This document shows, in pieces, positions 16,328 through 24,639 of a DNA stretch of 64,000 nucleotides. A program made the translations under genes and the position numbers. Within the stretch, counting starts at the first letter, position 1, and the number at the start of each line of letters is the position of its first letter. This DNA comes from Pelosinus sp. UFO1 (GTDB lineage Bacteria; Bacillota; Negativicutes; DSM-13327), in contig NZ_CP008852.1 in NCBI RefSeq assembly GCF_000725345.1, positions 1,106,001 through 1,170,000 on the forward strand. Direction: 5' to 3'. Below the pieces are notes generated by a model that had not been told where the DNA came from, made no database searches, and worked only from the letters and a program-made list of their open reading frames with translations.

Positions 16328-17614
16328 ATGAATCAGAAAAAAACCAATTTTCGTTGGACCTTAGCAGGACTTATGTTTTTTATTAGTTTTATTTCTTACA
16401 TGGACAGAGTAAATTTATCCGTAGCCACTCCAAGCATTATGCAGGAATTAGGTTTTAGTAAAATGGATATGGGTTTAATACAAACAGCTTTCTTTGTCGG
16501 TTATGCATTTATGCAAATACCAGGTGGTATTATGGGAGAGTTTTGGGGACACCGAAGAGTCTTAGCTATAGCAGCTACTTGGTGGTCCATATTTACCGCA
16601 TTGACAGGCGCTTGTAGTAACTTTACCTTTTTCGCTGCCACTCGCGCTATGTTTGGTTTAGGTGAGGGACCTATGGCTCCAGCTATAGGGCGTTTTATTT
16701 ATCGTTGGTTTAATCCTAGTGAAAAAGGACGTGCCTCTTCTTTCATGCTAAGCGGTGTATTTTTTGGGCCGGTTGTTGGCCCGACTCTTACCGTAGCTTT
16801 AATGATGGCTTTTGGCTGGCGCTCTGTATTTGTGATTTTTGGCGTGTTAGGTTTAGTCATTGCCGGACTTTGGTATTGGCTCGCAAAAGATTCGCCTCGG
16901 ACCAGTCCTTATGTTAATGTAGCGGAAGCTGATTATATAGAAGAAGGCCTCAGTGCGAATGCTGATAAAAAAGAATTGGCCCCATGGCGTATTTTTTTAG
17001 GATCTTCTCAATTTTGGGCCATTGGTATTCAATATTTTATAACAGACTATATTATGTTTGTATTTTTGGCCTGGTTGCCTTTATACTTAATGGAGGCACA
17101 AAATTTTTCACTACAAAAGATGGGAATTGCCGCTTCTTTTCCTTGGGCTGCACTTTGTATCGTAACGGCTACGTGTGGTTATATCAGTGATAAGCTGGTA
17201 ACGTCAGGTGTTTCTAGGTATAAGTCAAGAACCTTGTTGGGGATTTCTGGATTGATTCTGTGTTGTACGACACTTTATTTAGGGGCCGTAGCGACAACAC
17301 CTTCCATGAACGTGTTGTGGCTGACAATCTCTCTAGGGTCTCTTGGATTTACTTTTAATGCGTCCTGGGCTGCTTGTCTTGACATTGGTGGTAAATTTGC
17401 TGGTTCAGTTTCTGGGTGGATGAACTTTTGGGGCAACCTGGGCGGTATTGCCGCTCCTGTTGTTACGGCATGGATTGCAACAAATTATGGATGGCAGGCT
17501 GCCATTGTGACAACTGCAGCTTCGGCTGTAGTTGGTATTATCGCATGGTTAGCTGTAAAGCCTGATGTGCCGTTGGCTATAAAAGTAGAAGAAAAGCTGG
17601 AAAAAATTGCATAG
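16328..17614 (+). CDS. MFS transporter, ACS-like (organic anion:H+ symporter type)
   Basis: A 428-residue major facilitator with twelve predicted helices. ATG 16328 is preferred because GGGGGGT precedes it; the GTG at 16310 has no site. The N-terminal signature (FISYMDRVNLSVATPSIMQELGFSKMDMG, then GYAFMQIPGGIMGE and GHRRVL) is that of the anion:cation symporter family, which carries hexuronates, galactonate, phthalate and related acids. It lies 12 bases before a LarA-type racemase, so the cargo is likely a 2-hydroxy acid such as lactate or a sugar acid. That is inference. Confidence 0.87.
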   Translation: MNQKKTNFRWTLAGLMFFISFISYMDRVNLSVATPSIMQELGFSKMDMGLIQTAFFVGYAFMQIPGGIMGEFWGHRRVLAIAATWWSIFTALTGACSNFTFFAATRAMFGLGEGPMAPAIGRFIYRWFNPSEKGRASSFMLSGVFFGPVVGPTLTVALMMAFGWRSVFVIFGVLGLVIAGLWYWLAKDSPRTSPYVNVAEADYIEEGLSANADKKELAPWRIFLGSSQFWAIGIQYFITDYIMFVFLAWLPLYLMEAQNFSLQKMGIAASFPWAALCIVTATCGYISDKLVTSGVSRYKSRTLLGISGLILCCTTLYLGAVATTPSMNVLWLTISLGSLGFTFNASWAACLDIGGKFAGSVSGWMNFWGNLGGIAAPVVTAWIATNYGWQAAIVTTAASAVVGIIAWLAVKPDVPLAIKVEEKLEKIA

Positions 17615-17626
17615 GAGAGATGCTAT

Positions 17627-18922
17627 ATGTTAAAAGAATTTTCCCTTGGCTATGGTGATCAGGAAGTTACCATATCCTTGCCTAAAGAACGTATTTTAAA
17701 CGTGGTAGAAGGCAAACCAGTTAAGGCTCTAGTCGATGTAGAAGCCGCTGTAGCTGCTGCACTAAATAACCCAATTGGCACACCGCCTCTTAAGGAGGTA
17801 GTACAGCAAGGTGACAAGGTTATGATCATAGCCAGTGATATTACTCGTAAATGGGTACGTCACGATTTGTTTTTACCAACTTTATTGAATGAATTAAATA
17901 AGTCTGGAGTACCAGATGAAGATATTTCCCTAATTGTGGCACTGGGCGCTCATCGACACCATACTCATGAAGAGAATGTAGCAACCTTTGGTCAAGAAGT
18001 GGTAGACCGCATTACCCTCTTGCAAAGTTATGCTCCAGAAACAGACGATTTTGTTTGTATCGGTCAAACGTCTCGGGGGAAAGATGTCTGTATAAATAAA
18101 CATGTAGTGAATGCAGATAAGGTTATATTGACAGGCGGTATTGTTCATCATTTAATGGCTGGTTTTGGCGGGGGACGTAAGGCAATTATGCCTGGTGTGT
18201 CTTCTTATAGTACGATCCAGGGAAATCATAGCTTATGTCTTCATGATGTTGTAGGGCAAGGCGTTAGCCTAGAGTGTATTGCGGGGAAATTAGAAAACAA
18301 TCCAATGCATGCCGATATGTTAGAAATGGCAGAACTGCTTAAACCTGCATTCTTACTCAATGCAGTCTTTACCCCAGAGGGGCAGTTCGCTTCTTTTGTG
18401 GCAGGTCACTGGCATGAAGCTTGGCTACAAGGTTGTAAGACTGCAAGCGATATCTTTGGTGTTCCTGTAAACGGCAAAGCTGACCTGGTTATTGCTTCTG
18501 CTGGTGGATTTCCTAAAGATATTAATTTATACCAAGGGTCAAAAACAATTGGTAATGCCTTTATGGCAGTAAAACCGGGGGGAGTCGTCATTTTATTATT
18601 AGAATGCCGCGATATGATGGAACCACCTGATTTTAGTGATTGGTTTAACTATGAATCTTTATATGACCGGGAGGTTGCCTTACGAGAAGCCTTTACCGTT
18701 CCAGGATTCATTGCGTTAAAACTAGGTACTATGGCCAAGGAAGTTCCTCACATTGTTGTTTCCTTGCCACGAAATAAAGAATTTATTGAAAAAACAGGTA
18801 TGTTGGCGGCTGCTAGCTTAGAAGAGGCTGTTCGTATGGCTGAAGAAAAGTTAGGCAAGAAAGACTATACCATTACAATAATGGCACATGGCGCGAATAC
18901 CGTTCCAGTAGAAGGTGTTTGA
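17627..18922 (+). CDS. larA: LarA-family nickel-dependent 2-hydroxyacid racemase
   Basis: A 431-residue LarA (DUF2088) protein. Diagnostic blocks are ASDITRKWVRHDLFLP, ALGAHRHHT (with the first catalytic histidine) and GIVHHLMAGFGGGRKAIMPGVSSY, which carries the second histidine and the lysine that binds the nickel-pincer nucleotide. LarA enzymes racemise lactate, and relatives act on other 2-hydroxy acids. The cofactor makers LarB, LarC and LarE are not in this window, so they must be elsewhere if the enzyme is active. It is co-transcribed with an MFS importer and followed by a DeoR-type regulator, which suggests a dedicated catabolic unit. The true substrate is unknown. Confidence 0.85.
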   Translation: MLKEFSLGYGDQEVTISLPKERILNVVEGKPVKALVDVEAAVAAALNNPIGTPPLKEVVQQGDKVMIIASDITRKWVRHDLFLPTLLNELNKSGVPDEDISLIVALGAHRHHTHEENVATFGQEVVDRITLLQSYAPETDDFVCIGQTSRGKDVCINKHVVNADKVILTGGIVHHLMAGFGGGRKAIMPGVSSYSTIQGNHSLCLHDVVGQGVSLECIAGKLENNPMHADMLEMAELLKPAFLLNAVFTPEGQFASFVAGHWHEAWLQGCKTASDIFGVPVNGKADLVIASAGGFPKDINLYQGSKTIGNAFMAVKPGGVVILLLECRDMMEPPDFSDWFNYESLYDREVALREAFTVPGFIALKLGTMAKEVPHIVVSLPRNKEFIEKTGMLAAASLEEAVRMAEEKLGKKDYTITIMAHGANTVPVEGV

Positions 18923-18944
18923 AACAATTCGATATATAATTAAT

Positions 18945-18984
18945 AGAGGAAGTTTACAATCTTAAGGTTGTAAACTTCCTTTTG
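18945..18984 (+). terminator. intrinsic terminator
   Basis: AGGAAGTTTACAA (18947-18959) pairs exactly with TTGTAAACTTCCT (18968-18980), followed by TTTG. It ends the MFS-larA transcript. Confidence 0.85.
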
Positions 18985-19049
18985 CTACTATAGTAAAAAG
19001 ATTTATGTAGTTATATAATGTAACTATCTGATGTGTTAGGAGTGTGTGC

Positions 19050-19820
19050 ATGTTAACGAATATTAAGAGAAGAAAGGATATTTTGAATCTTATCTTTAAG
19101 CTAGGGTCGGTAAAGGTGACAGCCTTAGCTCAGCAATATGAAGTAAATGAAGCAACAATCCGTAGAGATTTGAAATATTTATCTGAGAGTAATAATATAA
19201 AGTTAGCCTATGGTGGAGCTTATATGGAAGAGGGGAAAACTTGCTACTCCATTGCAGAAGTACATCTGGCCAATAAAAGGATGCAGAACTTTGAGGAAAA
19301 GCAAGTAATTGCACGTAAGGCTGCAATGTTAATTAAAGATGGTGAAACAATTGCTTTAAATGCGGGCAGTACCGTAGAATACATTTTGGATTATTTAGAG
19401 AATATTACTTCTTTAAACGTTGTTACTTTATGTGTACATGTTGCAGTTAAAGCGGCGAGTCTCCCTTATGTGTCTGTATATATGCCGGGAGGGAAAATGA
19501 GAAATTCTTCAGGTGTTTTTTGTGGTGGAGATAGTGAAGAATTTTTGAGGAAATTCAGTGTGGATAAATGCTTCCTCGGTGTAGCAGCTGTAAATCTTAA
19601 AAAAGGTGTCATGCATCCTGTCTTTGAAGAAATCGCTAACAATAGAGTTTTACTAGATATCGCCGAACAAAAGTATATGTTATCTGATTCTTCTAAACTT
19701 GATTGTGTTTCATTAGCTAGTATGGCAGAATTAGAAGAATTCAATGGCTTTATTGTTGATAATAAATTTCCTGATGTATATAGAGAGTTTGCCGAATTGA
19801 ATAATATTGAAATTATTTAA
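19050..19820 (+). CDS. DeoR/GlpR-family transcriptional regulator
   Basis: A 256-residue regulator. ATG 19050 is chosen because AGGAG lies 7 bases upstream. The N-terminal DeoR helix-turn-helix (RRKDILNLIFKLGSVKVTALAQQYEVNEATIRRDLKYL in outline, with the typical EATIRRDL) is followed by the DeoRC sensor domain with LNAGSTVEYILDYL, whose family binds sugar phosphates. It lies just after the MFS-larA pair and before a HAD phosphatase. It probably represses one or both, in response to a phosphorylated intermediate; this is inferred from position. Confidence 0.88.
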   Translation: MLTNIKRRKDILNLIFKLGSVKVTALAQQYEVNEATIRRDLKYLSESNNIKLAYGGAYMEEGKTCYSIAEVHLANKRMQNFEEKQVIARKAAMLIKDGETIALNAGSTVEYILDYLENITSLNVVTLCVHVAVKAASLPYVSVYMPGGKMRNSSGVFCGGDSEEFLRKFSVDKCFLGVAAVNLKKGVMHPVFEEIANNRVLLDIAEQKYMLSDSSKLDCVSLASMAELEEFNGFIVDNKFPDVYREFAELNNIEII

Positions 19821-19826
19821 GGTTTC

Positions 19827-19858
19827 GAAGAGTCCTAATATGGGCTCTTCTTTTTTTG
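19827..19858 (+). terminator. intrinsic terminator
   Basis: GAAGAGTCC and GGGCTCTTC form a stem (with a G-T pair) followed by TTTTTTT. It ends the DeoR gene. Confidence 0.85.
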
Positions 19859-19861
19859 CGA

Positions 19862-19889
19862 TTGACAAAGAATGGAAGAGATGTAATAA
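19862..19889 (+). promoter_or_regulatory. probable promoter of the HAD phosphatase
   Basis: TTGACA (19862-19867), a 16-base spacer and TAATAA (19884-19889). The leader to the GTG start is then ~160 bases, with no recognised element in it. Confidence 0.45.
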
Positions 19890-20055
19890 TAAAAACGACA
19901 AGAAAATGCATGATGTACATATAAAGTTTATATATTAATGCTATGAAATATATAATTGTTATGTAAAACGTGCAAAAACATAATGAAAGGTTGGTGTGTT
20001 CTTTTGAAATGAGCCTAATGTAAAAGTCGAGAGAAAAGAGAGGAGACTTTGTATT

Positions 20056-20937
20056 GTGTTCAGTGAAAATAAGATAGTAACAAAACAAGAAAAGGTGAAA
20101 TCATTAAAAGATATAAAGTGTTTTGCACTTGATATGGATGGGACTGTATATTTAGGGAATAAAATACTGCCAGGTGTACTAGAATTTCTGAGTTATTTGC
20201 GTACTACGGGTAGAGATTTTTTATTTCTGACGAATAACTCCTCTAAAGATGCAACTTTCTATGCCAATAAACTTAAGATGTTAGGTATTAATTGCAGTGA
20301 AAGTAATATTTTAACATCTGGTGAGGCCACAGCCCTTTATCTAAAAAATACTAAAAATTGCAAAAATATATATTTACTTGGAACACCTGCTTTAGAAGAA
20401 GAGTTTAGAAGGCATGGATTTATAGTAACAGCAGATAATCCTGAATATGTAGTATTAGGATTTGATACTACATTAACATATGAAAAATTAGTCATCGCGT
20501 GTGATCTTATACGGCATAATATACCTTATATTGCGACTCATCCAGATTTTAATTGTCCTACAGAAACTGGCTATATACCAGATTGTGGTGCTATGGCTGC
20601 ATTGATAAAAGCATCAACAGGTTGTTCCCCTCAGGTTGTGGGCAAACCCAATAAGGAAATTGTGGAAGCCTTATTAAATAAAAAAAGTTATCCTCTTGAA
20701 GAAATGGCAATGGTTGGTGATCGATTATATACTGATATAGCTACAGGATGTAATGCAGGTATGGTCTCTGTGTTAGTACTCAGTGGAGAATCCAAAATAT
20801 CAGATGTTGAGCAGTCGGTCTTTAAACCTGACTATATATTTGATAACTTAGGAGGTTTAGGTCAAGCACTTTCTGCTAGTGACAAAGAAGAGGATTTGAT
20901 TCATATGGGCTCCTCTAGAGAATTAATCGTCGGATAA
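20056..20937 (+). CDS. HAD-IIA family phosphatase (NagD / p-nitrophenylphosphatase-like)
   Basis: A 293-residue haloacid-dehalogenase hydrolase with a type IIA cap. Motif I is DMDGTVYLG (nucleophile and acid aspartates), motif II is LFLTNNSS, the lysine of motif III is in VVGKPNKEIV, and motif IV is AMVGDRLYTDI. Relatives dephosphorylate phosphoglycolate, glycerol phosphate or nucleotides. The gene starts at GTG after GAGGAG. The position after a DeoR regulator suggests control by a sugar phosphate, but no direct link to LarA chemistry can be shown. Confidence 0.87.
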   Translation: MFSENKIVTKQEKVKSLKDIKCFALDMDGTVYLGNKILPGVLEFLSYLRTTGRDFLFLTNNSSKDATFYANKLKMLGINCSESNILTSGEATALYLKNTKNCKNIYLLGTPALEEEFRRHGFIVTADNPEYVVLGFDTTLTYEKLVIACDLIRHNIPYIATHPDFNCPTETGYIPDCGAMAALIKASTGCSPQVVGKPNKEIVEALLNKKSYPLEEMAMVGDRLYTDIATGCNAGMVSVLVLSGESKISDVEQSVFKPDYIFDNLGGLGQALSASDKEEDLIHMGSSRELIVG

Positions 20938-21003
20938 GAAAAGCAAGTCTATCGCAAAAAAGAAGAGAGACTCTTAGAAGGGATTATAAAGGTATAAGGT
21001 AAA

Positions 21004-21046
21004 GGGTGTTTGCAATCAATAGGGTTGTAAACACTTTTTGTTTTTA
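21004..21046 (+). terminator. intrinsic terminator
   Basis: GTGTTTGCAA (21006-21015) pairs with TTGTAAACAC (21025-21034), followed by TTTTTG and a T run. Confidence 0.8.
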
Positions 21047-21172
21047 AAGAAGATTTAAAATTACTGCAGGATTGTTTTTAGTTATGAAGAAGAAACTAAA
21101 GAGAAGATCAAATTTACGATACCTTCTTCGTTTTTAGTTTATAGGTAATGAATCGATAAAGGAGTGCTTTAT

Positions 21173-22558
21173 ATGGAATATCGTATTGAGAAAGATTCAA
21201 TGGGAGAAATAAAAGTGCCAGCGGATAAATTATGGGGAGCCCAAACACAACGTAGTTTTGAAAATTTTCGTATTGGAATAGAAAAGATGCCCTATGAGTT
21301 AGTTGGTGTATTTGCCATATTAAAGAAAGCAGCTGCCTTAGTAAATGAGAAACTAGGTGTACTTGATACAAAACGCTCTCAGGCCATCGTTAAGGCTTGT
21401 GATGAGGTGTTAGCCGGAAAACTAGATGGCAACTTTCCTCTTGCCGTGTGGCAAACGGGAAGTGGCACTCAGTTTAATATGAATATAAATGAAGTATTGG
21501 CACATAGAGCGACTCAGTTGCTAGCCGAAGGAGCAGAGCCTTTAGTCGTTCATCCCAATGATCATGTGAATAAATCCCAAAGCTCTAATGATATTTTCCC
21601 TACGGCGATTCATGTTGCCGGCGTAACATTAGTGATTGATAAACTATTACCTGCAATTGCCTCTTTAAAAGAAACGTTAGATCAGAAATCAAAAGAATTC
21701 AGTGAAATCATAAAAATTGGCAGAACTCATTTAATGGATGCGACACCTCTTACTATGGGACAGGAAATAAGCGGTTGGGTGCGGATGTTAGAACGGAACG
21801 AAGAAATGCTGACCATAGGTATTAACTTTATGCGGGACTTGGCCATGGGAGGAACGGCTGTTGGGACTGGTATTAATTCCCCTATGAACTTTGGCGAACT
21901 CGTTGCTGCAGAAATTACCAAGTTAACGGGCAAGGAATTTCGTACAGCTCCTAATAAATTTCATGCGTTAACAAGTAAAGATGAGGTAGTCGTCGTTCAT
22001 GGTATGATGAAGGCATTAGCTGCTGATTTAATGAAGATTGCCAATGATGTTCGTTGGCTTGCAAGTGGTCCACGGTGCGGTATTGGAGAGATTAAAATAC
22101 CCGAGAATGAGCCAGGCAGCTCCATTATGCCTGCAAAAGTCAATCCAACTCAATCCGAAGCATTGACAATGATTGTTGCCCAGGTATTTGGTAATGACAC
22201 CACAATTTCTTTTGCTGCTAGCCAAGGAAACTTTCAATTAAATGTATTTATGCCTGTCATTGTTTATAATTTCTTGCAGTCCATTCGGCTACTTTCGGAT
22301 GGGATGAACTCTTTTAATGTTAATTGTGCGGTAGGTATACAGGCAAATACTGAGATTATTGATTTTTATTTGCACCAATCACTAATACTTATTACAGGCT
22401 TAGTACCCCTAATTGGTTATGATAAGGCAGCCCAAATTGCTAAAAGTGCGGTAAAGGAAGGCATTACATTAAAAGAATCTGCCTTAGCCACAGGGTGGGT
22501 TAGTGAAGCACAGTATGAAGAATATATGAATCCTACAATCTTGGTAAAACCAAGATAG
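21173..22558 (+). CDS. fumC: class II fumarate hydratase
   Basis: A 461-residue fumarase of the aspartase/fumarase superfamily. ATG 21173 is chosen because AAAGGAG lies about 8 bases upstream. Signature elements are the N-terminal MGEIKVPADKLWGAQTQRS, TGSGTQFNMNINEV, SSNDIFPTAIH, GRTHLMDATPLTMGQE and the loop GSSIMPAKVNPTQSE, which holds the catalytic serine. FumC interconverts fumarate and malate without an iron-sulfur cluster, so it is oxygen-stable. Aspartase is the alternative in this family, but the WGAQTQRS and GIGEIKIPENEPGSS pattern favours fumarase. It appears monocistronic. Confidence 0.93.
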   Translation: MEYRIEKDSMGEIKVPADKLWGAQTQRSFENFRIGIEKMPYELVGVFAILKKAAALVNEKLGVLDTKRSQAIVKACDEVLAGKLDGNFPLAVWQTGSGTQFNMNINEVLAHRATQLLAEGAEPLVVHPNDHVNKSQSSNDIFPTAIHVAGVTLVIDKLLPAIASLKETLDQKSKEFSEIIKIGRTHLMDATPLTMGQEISGWVRMLERNEEMLTIGINFMRDLAMGGTAVGTGINSPMNFGELVAAEITKLTGKEFRTAPNKFHALTSKDEVVVVHGMMKALAADLMKIANDVRWLASGPRCGIGEIKIPENEPGSSIMPAKVNPTQSEALTMIVAQVFGNDTTISFAASQGNFQLNVFMPVIVYNFLQSIRLLSDGMNSFNVNCAVGIQANTEIIDFYLHQSLILITGLVPLIGYDKAAQIAKSAVKEGITLKESALATGWVSEAQYEEYMNPTILVKPR

Positions 22559-22602
22559 TGTCTGTAGGGCTTAAGATGATAGACTATCTATAAAGAAGAC
22601 TT

Positions 22603-22706
22603 GATTCAGGTGGAGTTTTAACTCCATCTGAATCTTAGTCGCACTTATCCAGGGACTTAGCCGCTCTTAACTCCCACTTATAGAAGATGGGAGTCTTAGA
22701 GCGGTT
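22603..22706. repeat. two-hairpin intergenic element
   Basis: GATTCAGGTGGAGTT and AACTCCATCTGAATC form the first stem; CCGCTCTTAACTCCCA and TGGGAGTCTTAGAGCGG form the second. The linker TCTTAGTCGCACTTA resembles the TCTTAGTCGCTCTTA of the 92-bp repeat at 32879-32971, so the two elements look related in design. It may act as the fumC terminator on transcription. Confidence 0.6.
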
Positions 22707-22750
22707 TAGTCATCGGATAATAACTTTTACAAAAAAACATAGGATTAGAG

Positions 22751-22780
22751 TTGACATGACAAACTAGATTAGTCTATACT
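22751..22780 (+). promoter_or_regulatory. promoter of the lysine riboswitch leader
   Basis: TTGACA (22751-22756), an 18-base spacer and TATACT (22775-22780), about 20 bases before the aptamer. Confidence 0.6.
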
Positions 22781-22801
22781 TAGAAAAATGACAGATGAAT
22801 A

Positions 22802-22975
22802 GCTAGAAGATAGAGGCGCGGTATATTAAGAATATGTATCTAGAGTAGCCAGCGATGAAAGATACAAAAAGGAATAACCGCCGAAGTGGAAGGGTTTGGC
22901 AAAGACCTTTTCGTTGGTTTTGTATTGAATAAATACAAGACTGTCATCCAATTTTGGGTGGAGTGCTATCTGCAT
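22802..22975 (+). promoter_or_regulatory. lysine riboswitch (L-box)
   Basis: Conserved L-box segments occur in order: GATAGAGGCGCGG, TTAAGAATA, AGTAGCC, GGAATAACCGCCGAAG, the GGGTTTGGCAAAGACC stem, ACAAGACTGTCATCC and GGTGGAGTGCTATC. P1 pairs GATAG with CTATC. A terminator at 23006 follows and then lysA, so lysine would switch off lysine synthesis by early termination. Confidence 0.92.
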
Positions 22976-23005
22976 AACTGATTATGAGATATGTTAGATT
23001 CTTAT

Positions 23006-23042
23006 AGCGGTTTGCGGGATGGTTTCCGCAAACTGCTTTTTG
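23006..23042 (+). terminator. lysine riboswitch terminator
   Basis: AGCGGTTTGCGG (23006-23017) pairs with CCGCAAACTGCT (23026-23037), followed by TTTTTGTTTT. Confidence 0.88.
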
Positions 23043-23095
23043 TTTTACACTATAACTTACCAAATAATAAACAATTTCAGGAGGTCTATACAAAA

Positions 23096-24379
23096 ATGGC
23101 AGAAAAAACATTACCCTTTACAAAGATTGAACTAGAAGAAATTATAAAAAAATATCCAACACCATTTCATATTTATGATGAGCAGGCCATTCGAAATAAT
23201 GTTCGAAAATTATTGGCGGCTTTTTCCTGGGCGCCAGGATTTAAAGAATATTTTGCTGTAAAAGCAACACCAAATCCTCATATTTTAAAGGTGCTAAGAG
23301 AAGAAGGCGTTGGAGCTGACTGCAGTTCTCTGCCAGAACTTATTCTTTCTGAACAAGCTGGAATAACAGGAGAAGAAATTGTCTTTTCCTCCAACGATAC
23401 ACCAGTAGAAGATTACCAAGCGGCCAAAAAGCTGGGAGCTATTATTAATTTGGATGATATTAGCCACATTGAATATTTGGAGAAGCACGTTGGTTTACCT
23501 GACATCCTTTCCTTCCGCTACAATCCGGGTCCCTTATTGGAAGGTGGAAATGATATTATTGGGTATCCAGAGGAAGCAAAATATGGTTTAACGAGAGAAC
23601 AAATTTTAGAAGCTTACAAAATTGTGCAAAGTAAAGGGGTAAAACGTTTTGCTCTGCATACCATGGTAATTTCTAATGAACTAAATTCAGATAGCTTTGT
23701 TGCAACGGCAAATATGATGTTTGATTTAGTAATTGAAGTGTATGAAAAATTAGGGATTCGGATTGAAATGATCGATTTGGGCGGTGGAATTGGTATTCCT
23801 TACCGTCCAGAACAAGAAGCTGTTGACCTAGATGTTGTCAGCCAAGGGGTGCGTAAGGCTTATGAAGAAAAAATTGTGGCGAAGGGACTACATCCTTTGA
23901 AAATTACCATGGAGTGTGGCAGAATGATAACAGGACCTTATGGTTATCTTGTATCTACTGTACTGCACAAAAAAGAGATTTATAAAAACTATGTAGGTCT
24001 TGATTCTTGCATGGCAAATTTAATGCGCCCAGCATTATATGGTTCCTATCATCATATTACGGTCGTGGGAAAAGAAAATGCTCCACTAGATCATGTATAT
24101 GATGTAACAGGTTCACTTTGCGAAAATAATGATAAATTCGCTATTGACCGTAATTTACCTCGTATTGATATTGGTGACATTATTGTTATGCATGATGCGG
24201 GTGCTCATGGGCATGCAATGGGCTTTAATTACAATGGAAAATTGCGTTCCGCAGAATTATTATTAAAGGGTGACGGCCAGGTGCAGATGATTCGTCGGGC
24301 AGAAACCATTGGGGATTATTTTGCTACCTTGGATTTTGAAAAAACGGAAATAAAATTAGCAGCAGCTACTAAAAAATAA
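23096..24379 (+). CDS. lysA: diaminopimelate decarboxylase
   Basis: A 427-residue fold-type III PLP decarboxylase. The start at ATG 23096 follows CAGGAGG; the longer open frame begins inside the riboswitch terminator and is not used. The PLP lysine is in EYFAVKATPNPHIL; other landmarks are EMIDLGGGIGIPYRPE (phosphate-binding glycine loop), MECGRMITGPYGYLV and GSLCENNDKFA with the C-x-x-N/D motif. It converts meso-diaminopimelate to lysine, the last step of the pathway. The upstream lysine riboswitch independently supports this. The sequence is diverged from the commonest LysA form, so a related amino-acid decarboxylase is a small possibility. Confidence 0.9.
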   Translation: MAEKTLPFTKIELEEIIKKYPTPFHIYDEQAIRNNVRKLLAAFSWAPGFKEYFAVKATPNPHILKVLREEGVGADCSSLPELILSEQAGITGEEIVFSSNDTPVEDYQAAKKLGAIINLDDISHIEYLEKHVGLPDILSFRYNPGPLLEGGNDIIGYPEEAKYGLTREQILEAYKIVQSKGVKRFALHTMVISNELNSDSFVATANMMFDLVIEVYEKLGIRIEMIDLGGGIGIPYRPEQEAVDLDVVSQGVRKAYEEKIVAKGLHPLKITMECGRMITGPYGYLVSTVLHKKEIYKNYVGLDSCMANLMRPALYGSYHHITVVGKENAPLDHVYDVTGSLCENNDKFAIDRNLPRIDIGDIIVMHDAGAHGHAMGFNYNGKLRSAELLLKGDGQVQMIRRAETIGDYFATLDFEKTEIKLAAATKK

Positions 24380-24393
24380 TGAATAAATAATGG

Positions 24394-24427
24394 AACAGGC
24401 AGGTTGTAGTAGACCTGTCTGTTTTTT
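24394..24427 (+). terminator. intrinsic terminator
   Basis: AACAGGCAGGT (24394-24404) pairs with ACCTGTCTGTT (24413-24423), followed by TTTT. It ends lysA; the 92-bp repeat begins at the next base. Confidence 0.85.
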
Positions 24428-24519
24428 ACGGAATCAGAAAGTATAACACTTCCTTGATTCCAAGTAAGAACGACTAAGGCTTCTGCCTGCGTCTGAGGAC
24501 TTGGCCTAAGCCAAGTCTT
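24428..24519. repeat. 92-bp multi-hairpin dispersed repeat, copy 2
   Basis: Same order and strand as copy 1, beginning ACGGAATCAGAAAGTATAAC and ending in the GACTTGGCCTAAGCCAAGTC palindrome. About 3 differences from copy 1 by eye. It is inserted between the lysA terminator and the butyrate kinase gene. Confidence 0.9.
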
Positions 24520-24639
24520 TTCTTATTTAAAAGCAGGAAATAAGAAAAATAAAATGAAATAAGTAAAGAATATATGAACAGAATATTTGGTGAAATTTCA
24601 ATACATAGAATGAAACTGAAATGTTATGGGAGGAACTTT

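Noticed and set aside
22991-23095. N-terminal extension of lysA
   Set aside because: The added codons fall in the lysine riboswitch terminator; a good ribosome site precedes the ATG at 23096.
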